A stretch of DNA of 52,630 nucleotides. Source: an uncultured beta proteobacterium (lineage in GTDB: Bacteria; Pseudomonadota; Gammaproteobacteria; Burkholderiales; Burkholderiaceae_C). The notes beneath the pieces were generated by a model. It was not told the DNA's origin. It was given only the letters and a program-made list of their open reading frames with translations, and did not search any database. Of this stretch, positions 27,601 through 34,106 are shown piece by piece. The translations under genes were made by a program, and so were the position numbers. Location: the NCBI GenBank assembly GCA_903830985.1, contig CAIKVZ010000093.1:1-52630 (forward strand). The letters are read 5' to 3'. Position 1 is the first letter of the stretch. Each line of letters begins with the position of its first letter.

Positions 27601-30600
27601 CAGCGACGTCACTTCCGGAAAGACCTGGGTGGTGTACGTCAGGACGACGGACACAGCACTGCAGGCGGTGGCACCCGGGACTTGTGCGACCCCAGGTGCG
27701 GCGTCCCCTCCATCAACCTACACGTCAGGCCCCACCACCATTTTTTCCAACCCGGCCAGTGGCGGCGATGGCTACACCACTGTGTGCAGCAACACCCACA
27801 CCGGCTGGTTCCAGGAAGCGGTTGGAGGCAGTTGTACCGGCAGTGCCGTGGCATTGCCCGGTTGGGGCGCTGGGTGGACGGGGGTGAGTGCCACCGACGC
27901 TGTGACCAAGATCACCGCGACCTGCGTCAAGTACGACAGTGGCGCGCAAAGCATCAACCACCTCTGCACGCCCGGCGTCATATCGGGCGCCAGTTTGACC
28001 AAACAGACCTGCAGCATGAACACGGTCAGCGCGCCGGTACCTGGACCTTCATGCACCACGGGGTTTAACTGGAACGGAACGGCCTATGAGCGCCAGGTCT
28101 GCGACCACACGACCGGGCTTCCGAGCACTGTCGCGCACGCCTCCTGTACGCCTAACGGGACAGCCACGGCCCCTGCCTACACTACGACGACCTGTGTTCC
28201 CGACCTCGACTCCTGGCAAAAGCAGTCGCGGCACAGCACGAAGAGCTTTGAGCAGATTCTCAGTGGCGCGCAGGCGGTGGGTGCGCCGTGGTTGCATTCC
28301 ACCGTAGGTCCGACGGCCTGGGCCAACGAAGGGGTGTGCACCCCGGTCAGTGTGACGCCCAAACCGATTGGCGTTATCCCGTCGGTGGATGCGCAAACGG
28401 CGGGCATCGCCCCCGCAGGTGTGAGCTTCAGCAACGGTTCCGCCTGCGCGGCCTGGCCCTGTGTCGAAACGGTGATTTCGCCGGACACTGGCAGCCTGAA
28501 CTCGCTCGCGGACGTGGCTCAGTACTACTACGCCACGGCCTTGCGGCCCTATCCTGCAAACAAGCTGCGGCCCTCAAGTTCCACCAATCCGGAAGACGAC
28601 CGGGCACCCCATATCCACATGACCACGTACACGGTGGGTCTGGGCGTTTCCGGCACGGTGGCGTTTGACAAGAACTACAGCAATCCGGCGAATCTCAACG
28701 GCGACTTTCCGGCGATCCGGCTCGGTGCCCTGGTGCCGGCAGCAGTCGGTGCCACGGGGAAAACCGACTGGCCGGTCTGGCCCACTGCCGCCGTTGAGGC
28801 CTCGCTGAACCCACTGGACTTCAGTGATCCGCGTTCCATCGACGATTTCTGGCACACCGCCGTTAATGGTCGAGGCAAGTACTTCAGCGCGGGTGACGCC
28901 TACACCATGGTCACGGGGATACAGAGCGCGTTGCGGGATATCGACGCCCTGCTGGCTGCCGGCACCGCCGCCTCCAGCACAACGGCCACGCCAACCCTTG
29001 CCGACAACAGCGTCTTCGTCCCAAGCTTCAGAAAAGGAAACTGGACTGGGGACGTGCAGGCCCGCTCCTTTGACCTGACTACCGGGTCAGTTTTGGCCGG
29101 TTCTGCCTGGTCGGTCCAGGACGCCCTGGAGGCCATGGTCAGCGACGGCGCCGACACGCGCACCATCGTTTTGCGCAAGGGCGGCGCCAGCCTGCTGTCG
29201 GCGTCCGATAACCTGGCGCATTTCACCTATGCCACCCTGAGCGCCGCACAGCAGGCCGACTTTGGCGCCAGCAAGGTGGCGTTGTTGAGCCAGTTTTTCG
29301 ACATGGACGCAGGCCAAGTTGCTGCGGCCCCGAATGCCGCGCTGGTGAACTTTCTGCGCGGCCAACGCGGCCTTGAAGATTTTGCTCCGGCCACTGCGGG
29401 CAAGCTGTACCGCAAGCGTGAGCGCGTCCTTGGTGACATCGTGGACTCGCAACCCGTCTACGTGAAGGAGCCTTCCTCCAACTACGCTGATGCCGGCTAT
29501 TCGGCATTCAAAACCAGCAGCGCAGGGCGCAAGAAAATGGTCTACGTCGGTGCCAACGACGGCATGCTGCACGCCTTTTTCGCGCCCAAGTCGAGCGATG
29601 CGAATTGGACCGACAAAGGCAAGGAGGCCTGGGCCTATATCCCGAGTCAGGTGCTGCCCGAAATGTACAAACTGGCCGATGTCCAGTACAACGTAAACCA
29701 TCGTTTCTATGTCGATGGCACGGTGGCTGTGGGTGACGTATTTGACGGCAGCAGCTGGCGCACCGTGCTGGTGGGAGGACTGAACTCGGGTGGCAAGGGC
29801 TACTACGCGCTCGACGTCACCGATCCGGAGAAGCCGAAGTCGCTGTGGGAGTTCACGCTGGCTCAGGACGGCAATCTGGGTCTGAGTTTTGGCCGCCCCA
29901 TCATTTCCAAACTGCTGAATGGAACTTGGGTGGCCATGTTCACCAGTGGTTATAACAACGCCGACGGCCAGGGTTATGTCTATGTCGTCAATGCCGTCAC
30001 CGGTGCTTTGCTCAAGACCGTCGGGACGGGGGCGGGGTCTGCCGCCAATCCCAGCGGACTGCGTGAACTCAACAACTGGGTCAATAACGCGGCGTTTGAC
30101 AACACCACGCAGCGCGTCTATGGCGGTGACTTGCTGGGCAATGTCTGGCGTTTTGACGTCAATGGCGCAGACGGCGCGACCCTGCTGGCGACGCTCAAGA
30201 CGACGGACGCTTCGCCCACCGCCCAGCCCGTCACCACGCGCATCGAGTTGGCGGAAATCGGCGGCGAGCCCTACGTGTACGTCGGCACGGGCCGCCTGCT
30301 GGGCCTGAGCGATCTGGCCGACACGCAGCAGCAGTCGATCTACAGCTTCAAGGACATCGGCATGACCTATCCCGGAGCTGACGTTCGCCCCGAACTGAAG
30401 AGCATGGTGATCACGACCGCCGGCAGCACACGCTCCATCGCTTGTGTTGACAGCGCAATCACCGGGCCATGCACCCAGACCAGGGGTTGGGTGATTGACC
30501 TGCCTGAGCCGGGTGAGCGCATGAACCTCAATTTCAAGGTGGGCAAGGGCACTCTGGTTTTTTCGTCCAATGTACCCGCTGGCAATATCTGTTCCGATGG

Positions 30601-30862
30601 CCACGGCTGGCTTAACTATGTCGATCAGGTGAACGGTGGCACGGTATACGACGAAACCCATGTGGGGGTGCTATCGAATTCCGAATCACTGGCGGTTGGC
30701 ATTTCCCTGATCGATTTGCCTCATGGCGGGGGTAGCGGCCCCCCCTGCACCATGCAGGGCGTGGTGCTGGGCGCCGACGGCACGCCGATTTCAAACTGTG
30801 TGCCCACAGGTACTCCGGGACCGATCTTCCGGCGCATCAGCTGGCGCGAGGTAGATCAGTGA
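24662..30862 (+). CDS. pilY1: Giant PilY1/PilC-type pilus tip adhesin (operon 2)
   Basis: 2066 residues from ATG 24662, which is preceded by AGGAG; the frame continues upstream inside pilX but that is not credible. In order: signal peptide (to about residue 35), VWA-like region with MIDAS motif DTSSS at Asp61, a degenerate 7-residue repeat (about 456-563), an irregular Cys-rich region (about 575-1180), and the C-terminal PilC/PilY domain (NDGMLHAFFAPKS near 1633, VYGGDLLGNVWRFDVNG near 1818). The N- and C-terminal domains align well with the first PilY1, down to the final RRISWREVDQ versus KRISWREISK. The calcium loop before VYGGD is also degenerate (NAAFDNTTQR). Probable role: alternative tip adhesin and retraction regulator. 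Confidence 0.9.
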   Translation: MKMFPFSCSEPASQRVLWGLAGPIALFWSTGLCAAVTDLANVPIASSQSGAVKPNIMILMDTSSSMSATHMPDDLEASFYDAQPIGYRSYQCNPLYYNPAETYVLPKIVDASDPALPLIDAPTPAFTAARYNYFDASDLSVVDLSASFQAFDSKTRMGLGESTTEANRSDAPQPAYYYQYSGAGQLNYKTAPCTDPLGTVVSSAGGTWTKVFVAPAQRNNFAIWYSYYRTRMALVKSGIGRAISRVDDKYRMGLISAAPLAAGNASDPNVPPAPGSAVVPDKYEPINDFDVQQRQRVYNKLYGQKPAGASPMREGLARVGRHFSDYGTGTVGDGPLRSQGINLGMPYDPVQYTCQRNFTIMTTDGYWNKGFETVGAVKMDGVTKVGQQDSPLTLNGPCEGTGNGAGPTQQCAPRPIFDGGTSGYTLEKKQNYDYQALDCSSGTDTQTVTAYTRGVEQYFLQTEYQYRETDYLQFEKTRTEKTTTTQSIDVSQLWEKVTHIEQTVTHSTRRDTVSTRTLENRSRAQTQVRRNDTQLSVKYEYVRMSAKTATKTIRTRTMDIVQWQEADNDSHWQYVLACSAGTVGTSGCRLSNASGTNIPVDPDDCSDESPTHPRYKKVTCSAVTTTGPSALDPHDNCLTPAPDNNREYHNPERRQTCVLSEVISYVDPSACTAVNNAAAIVTCSGVLTPTLSAGPASGDHVNSCSPVNSTGTNLIVPGDASAASNNYKLSCPVTVIPAPAGTTVTDAGSQQYAVDPATCAVASWAPLAASTTSNGTGLFTTCTPVIVSVTNVVYDCGGSCSTIAATGPNWIKSDFNLATVAGTVDRATCSVNSTADLAASPYTRTTCSVDSDSSYAVDTSTCAAGPSFNAVSGVTTTCSTPAGVTSTVASCPATGFNQPAAGDTTTCTTVTDSDQAVAGCTLPGSQLVNHTYACGISNTLGKPVDVGSCTPGTTTDVVTGAVTTCYAPVDVKTYVPKGNYSDVTSGKTWVVYVRTTDTALQAVAPGTCATPGAASPPSTYTSGPTTIFSNPASGGDGYTTVCSNTHTGWFQEAVGGSCTGSAVALPGWGAGWTGVSATDAVTKITATCVKYDSGAQSINHLCTPGVISGASLTKQTCSMNTVSAPVPGPSCTTGFNWNGTAYERQVCDHTTGLPSTVAHASCTPNGTATAPAYTTTTCVPDLDSWQKQSRHSTKSFEQILSGAQAVGAPWLHSTVGPTAWANEGVCTPVSVTPKPIGVIPSVDAQTAGIAPAGVSFSNGSACAAWPCVETVISPDTGSLNSLADVAQYYYATALRPYPANKLRPSSSTNPEDDRAPHIHMTTYTVGLGVSGTVAFDKNYSNPANLNGDFPAIRLGALVPAAVGATGKTDWPVWPTAAVEASLNPLDFSDPRSIDDFWHTAVNGRGKYFSAGDAYTMVTGIQSALRDIDALLAAGTAASSTTATPTLADNSVFVPSFRKGNWTGDVQARSFDLTTGSVLAGSAWSVQDALEAMVSDGADTRTIVLRKGGASLLSASDNLAHFTYATLSAAQQADFGASKVALLSQFFDMDAGQVAAAPNAALVNFLRGQRGLEDFAPATAGKLYRKRERVLGDIVDSQPVYVKEPSSNYADAGYSAFKTSSAGRKKMVYVGANDGMLHAFFAPKSSDANWTDKGKEAWAYIPSQVLPEMYKLADVQYNVNHRFYVDGTVAVGDVFDGSSWRTVLVGGLNSGGKGYYALDVTDPEKPKSLWEFTLAQDGNLGLSFGRPIISKLLNGTWVAMFTSGYNNADGQGYVYVVNAVTGALLKTVGTGAGSAANPSGLRELNNWVNNAAFDNTTQRVYGGDLLGNVWRFDVNGADGATLLATLKTTDASPTAQPVTTRIELAEIGGEPYVYVGTGRLLGLSDLADTQQQSIYSFKDIGMTYPGADVRPELKSMVITTAGSTRSIACVDSAITGPCTQTRGWVIDLPEPGERMNLNFKVGKGTLVFSSNVPAGNICSDGHGWLNYVDQVNGGTVYDETHVGVLSNSESLAVGISLIDLPHGGGSGPPCTMQGVVLGADGTPISNCVPTGTPGPIFRRISWREVDQ
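26028..26350 (+). repeat. Diverged 7-residue repeat in pilY1 of operon 2
   Basis: Units such as TEYQYRE, TDYLQFE, VTHIEQT and QTQVRRN keep a 7-residue spacing at the same position in the protein as the clean repeat of the first PilY1, but are much richer in charged and aromatic residues. About 15 units can be placed by eye. Confidence 0.55.
26380..28200 (+). repeat. Diverged cysteine-rich repeat region in pilY1 of operon 2
   Basis: Many Cys pairs with Thr/Ser/Val/Gly-rich spacers, for example STADLAASPYTRTTC and VTTTCSTPAGVTSTVASC, but unit length is irregular. Position and composition match the 29-residue repeat of the first PilY1, which suggests a common origin with decay or diversification. 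Confidence 0.6.
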
Positions 30863-30868
30863 GGGCGT

Positions 30869-30901
30869 GGCGGGGGTCCCGGCCCGTCCCCGCCCGGTTT
30901 T
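30869..30901 (+). terminator. Probable terminator after second pilus operon
   Basis: GGCGGGG (30869-30875) pairs with CCCCGCC (30888-30894), followed by CGGTTTT. The T run is short. It lies between the converging pilY1 and nrdR. Confidence 0.55.
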
Positions 30902-30931
30902 CGGCTGTTCGTGAAAGGGCCGGTTGAGCGC

Positions 30932-31381
30932 CTAGCCGCGCACCTGATCGACCAGCGTCTTGAACTCGTCGATGTCTTCGAAGTTGCGGTACACGCTGGC
31001 AAAGCGCACGTAGGCCACCTTGTCGAGCTTTTTCAACTCACGCATCACCAACTCACCGATGCGCTGCGATTGCACTTCGCGCAGGCCCAGGGCCAGCAGT
31101 TTTTCCTCGATGCGCTCGATTGCGCTGTCCACCTGCTCTGTGCTGACCGGGCGCTTGCGCAGCGCCAGGTTCATGGAGCCGCGCAGCTTGCTGCGGTCGA
31201 ACTCGATGCGCCGGCCGTCCTTCTTGACGATGGCCGGAAAGTTCACATCGGGGCGCTCGTAGGTGGTGAAGCGCTTTTCGCAGGCGCCGCACTGACGCCG
31301 TCGGCGAATGAAGTCAGCGTCCTCTGAAATGCGGGTCTCGACCACCTGGGTTTCCAAGTGTCCGCAAAAAGGGCATTTCAT
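30932..31381 (-). CDS. nrdR: Transcriptional repressor NrdR
   Basis: Represses ribonucleotide reductase genes in response to ATP/dATP. 149 residues: N-terminal zinc ribbon with Cys3, Cys6, Cys31 and Cys34 (MKCPFCGH ... [12 protein letters not shown]), then an ATP-cone domain ([15 protein letters not shown] onward). Length is normal. It follows glyA in the same direction after a 61-base gap, a common arrangement in betaproteobacteria; the two are probably co-transcribed. Confidence 0.95.
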   Translation of the reverse strand: MKCPFCGHLETQVVETRISEDADFIRRRRQCGACEKRFTTYERPDVNFPAIVKKDGRRIEFDRSKLRGSMNLALRKRPVSTEQVDSAIERIEEKLLALGLREVQSQRIGELVMRELKKLDKVAYVRFASVYRNFEDIDEFKTLVDQVRG

Positions 31382-31388
31382 GTCCGGG

Positions 31389-31434
31389 CCCTCGTTCCCC
31401 CGCCCGCTGTGGCGGGAAAGGTTTGGGGCGAGGG
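31389..31434. repeat. Intergenic hairpin between glyA and nrdR
   Basis: CCCTCG (31389-31394) pairs with CGAGGG (31429-31434), with further inner pairing of CCCC/GGGG and CCCGC/GCGGG. No T tract follows on the minus strand, so it looks more like an extragenic palindrome or RNA-stabilising hairpin than a terminator. Confidence 0.5.
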
Positions 31435-31442
31435 AGAACCGA

Positions 31443-32687
31443 TCACCGGTAGACCGGGAAGCGCGCCGTCAGGGCGCTCACCTTGGCGCGCACGGCGTCG
31501 ATGTTTGCCGGGTCACGCGGATTGTCCAACACGTCGGCGATCAGATTGGCCGTCATACGCGCTTCCTCGTCCTTGAAGCCGCGCGTCGTCATGGCCGGCG
31601 TGCCGATGCGCACGCCGCTGGTCACCATGGGCTTTTCCGGGTCGTTCGGAATGGCGTTCTTGTTGATCGTCATGTAGGCGCTGCCCAGAACGGCCTCGGC
31701 TTCCTTGCCGGTGATGCCCTTGGCGCGCAGGTCCACCAGCATGACGTGGCTTTCGGTGCGTCCGCTGACGATGCGCAGGCCCCGTGCGGTGAGGGTCTCG
31801 GCAACGATCTGCGCGTTCTTCAGCACCTGTTGCTGGTACAGCTTGAAGGAGGGCTCCAGCGCTTCCTTGAAGGCCACGGCCTTGGCTGCAATCACGTGCA
31901 TCAGCGGGCCGCCTTGCAGCCCCGGGAAGATGGCGCTGTTGATGAGCTTCTCGTGCTGCGACTTCATCAGGATGATGCCGCCGCGCGGTCCGCGCAGGCT
32001 CTTGTGGGTGGTGGAAGTCACGACGTCGGCGTGCGGCACCGGGTTCGGGTAGACGCCGGCAGCGATCAGGCCGGCGTAATGCGCCATGTCGACCATAAAG
32101 ATCGCGCCCACGTCCTGGGCCACCTTGGCGAAGCGCGCGAAGTCGATGGTCAGCGAGTAGGCCGAGGCGCCGGCGATGATCAGTTTGGGGCGGCTCTCAT
32201 GCGCCTTGCGCTCCATCGCGTCGTAGTCGATTTCTTCGGCCGCGTTCAGACCGTAGCTCACTACGTTGAACCACTTGCCGCTCATGTTCAGCGCCATGCC
32301 GTGCGTCAGGTGTCCGCCTTCGGCCAGGCTCATGCCCATGATGGTGTCGCCCGGCTTCAGAAAGGCCAAGAACACGGCCTCATTCGCCGAGGCGCCGCAA
32401 TGGGCCTGCACGTTGGCAGCTTCGGCGCCAAACAGCTGCTTGACACGGTCGATGGCCAACTGTTCGGCCACGTCCACGTGCTCACAGCCGCCGTAGTAGC
32501 GGCGTCCCGGATAGCCTTCGGCGTATTTGTTGGTGAGCTGCGAGCCTTGAGCGGCCATAACGGCCGGAGACGCGTAGTTTTCGCTGGCGATGAGCTCGAT
32601 GTGGTGTTCCTGGCGTGCGTTTTCCGCCTGTATGGCCGCCCAGATTTCGGGGTCGGTCTGTTCAACGAGGATATTGCGGTCGTACAT
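31443..32687 (-). CDS. glyA: Serine hydroxymethyltransferase
   Basis: PLP enzyme that interconverts serine and glycine and charges tetrahydrofolate with a one-carbon unit. The 414-residue length is standard. Motifs seen: [15 protein letters not shown] near the N-terminus, [14 protein letters not shown], and the PLP-lysine motif [13 protein letters not shown]. Start at 32687 is preceded by AAGGACTGCCAGC. The 216 bases upstream (32688-32903) hold no gene and probably the promoter, but I cannot place boxes with confidence. Confidence 0.96.
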   Translation of the reverse strand: MYDRNILVEQTDPEIWAAIQAENARQEHHIELIASENYASPAVMAAQGSQLTNKYAEGYPGRRYYGGCEHVDVAEQLAIDRVKQLFGAEAANVQAHCGASANEAVFLAFLKPGDTIMGMSLAEGGHLTHGMALNMSGKWFNVVSYGLNAAEEIDYDAMERKAHESRPKLIIAGASAYSLTIDFARFAKVAQDVGAIFMVDMAHYAGLIAAGVYPNPVPHADVVTSTTHKSLRGPRGGIILMKSQHEKLINSAIFPGLQGGPLMHVIAAKAVAFKEALEPSFKLYQQQVLKNAQIVAETLTARGLRIVSGRTESHVMLVDLRAKGITGKEAEAVLGSAYMTINKNAIPNDPEKPMVTSGVRIGTPAMTTRGFKDEEARMTANLIADVLDNPRDPANIDAVRAKVSALTARFPVYR

Positions 32688-32903
32688 GCTGGCAGTCCTT
32701 CAAGATGTGGTTCCTTGCTGAGAGTCGCAGCGCAATGCCGCCTCAAACAAGGGCTGCCCAGGCGAACGGCTGATCGAGGCAGACAAGCATCTGCCTCGGT
32801 GCGCTTCCAAGTGGTTGTTGGTCCACGTCAGTGTCGGGCCCCGTGGAGGAGTCGCACCTATCGCCAGTCGCGCACGCCCTGAGTGTAGCCCAGGCCACGG
32901 TGT

Positions 32904-33719
32904 TCAGCGCGGCGTCAGCATCGCCACTTTGGCCTCTTCGGCCGCGACCGGTGCCACCGTCACCGCAGCGGGGGCGGCCGGGGCTGGGGCGGTCAAGGGG
33001 ACGGAACGCCCTGCGGCGACTTGACGCAGGCGGCCGTATTCGGCCAGCACCTTGCTCGAGTAGCCGTCGTCAGTTTCGCTGTTCGCTGCCCCCACGTAGG
33101 AGCGCAGTCCGCCCTCGACCGAACCAGCTTGCGCCACGCAGTCCTGCAACACTTTGACGCCCACGCGCAAATTGGTCAGAGGGTCAAAGGTGGCCAGCTT
33201 GCCGCCAAAGTTTTCGAATTTGTCGGTGTGCACCTTGGTCATGACCTGCATCAGGCCCTGCGCGCCGACCGGGCTCTGGGCAAAGGGATTGAAGCCAGAC
33301 TCGATGGCCATCACCGCCAGGATCAGGGTGGGGTCCAGTTTGACCCTGGCGCCGGCCTCATAAGCCTCGATCACCAGGGCGCTCAGGGGTTCGGGCGCGA
33401 TGTGGTACTTCTTGCTGAGCCAATAGGCCACAGCCGCCTGCTGTTTGGGCAGGTCCTTGGGGTCGGCCACGGTGGCGCGGTCAACTGCATCGACCTCGCT
33501 ACGCAGGCCGGTGCTTTCGGTCTGGCGAATTTGCAGCCAGTTGGACAGCTGGCTTTCGCCGATCTGGCGCAGGTCAGGGCGGGCCACCAGGGTGATCACG
33601 GAAAACGCCACAGCCAAGCCCAATAGGGCAAAACTGTTGTGCGTCACTTGAAAGAAAGCTCGGGTCAATGCAGAACTTGCACGGTGCAATGTTCGGCCCA
33701 GGGTTGCTAACGCTGTCAT
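32904..33719 (-). CDS. Membrane-anchored lytic murein transglycosylase (SLT domain)
   Basis: Cleaves peptidoglycan glycan strands with formation of anhydromuropeptides. 271 residues from ATG 33719, which has GAGGAA upstream; an earlier in-frame ATG at 33821 is less likely. One membrane helix (about 29-45), a linker, then the SLT domain with catalytic Glu140 in VMAIESGFNPFAQSPVGAQG followed by LMQVM. The C-terminus is Ala/Pro/Val rich. The family member is uncertain; a role in septum or envelope machine assembly is possible but not shown by neighbours. Confidence 0.88.
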   Translation of the reverse strand: MTALATLGRTLHRASSALTRAFFQVTHNSFALLGLAVAFSVITLVARPDLRQIGESQLSNWLQIRQTESTGLRSEVDAVDRATVADPKDLPKQQAAVAYWLSKKYHIAPEPLSALVIEAYEAGARVKLDPTLILAVMAIESGFNPFAQSPVGAQGLMQVMTKVHTDKFENFGGKLATFDPLTNLRVGVKVLQDCVAQAGSVEGGLRSYVGAANSETDDGYSSKVLAEYGRLRQVAAGRSVPLTAPAPAAPAAVTVAPVAAEEAKVAMLTPR

Positions 33720-33937
33720 AGCAGTTCCTCTTCTCAGTGGGGGGGCTGGCGGTACGACTGCATTTCTGCCGCCAATGCTCGGACCCCTCGTTGGGATGGG
33801 TACGCCATCAAATGGGGGCATCGCTGGTTGGTTGGATGCCCTATCTGACTTAGCCGGGTTCGGCAGCGGATACGGGTTGTCCCTTATGTTTTCGGGGACT
33901 GAGCGGATTTTGGGTGAATCATCATATCAAGTCAAGG

Positions 33938-33957
33938 ATAACAAACGCATTTGTTAT
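33938..33957. promoter_or_regulatory. Perfect 20-bp palindromic site in divergent intergenic region
   Basis: ATAACAAA and TTTGTTAT form perfect 8-bp arms around CGCA. It sits in an AT-rich island inside the 387-base gap (33720-34106) between the divergent transglycosylase and DUF349 genes. On the minus strand a TTGACT...CAAAAT pair with 17-base spacing lies just downstream of it, so it could be an operator for the transglycosylase. Nothing else is recognisable in this gap. Confidence 0.5.
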
Positions 33958-34106
33958 ATTTTTTGACATCTTAACAACGGTGAGGTCATGGGGCATCGGC
34001 ACCTTGACGCAACAAAGTTCTGGCGCCATCACAGCGGTTTCGCGCCTAGGCCGATTGCAGCGACAATAGCGGGTGCGACTTTGCGCCTGCCTCCTCTCAT
34101 CTTCTT

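Noticed and set aside
33775-33966. A 63-codon open frame in the transglycosylase/DUF349 gap
   Set aside because: No ribosome binding site or recognisable sequence; it crosses the AT-rich palindrome and likely promoter.
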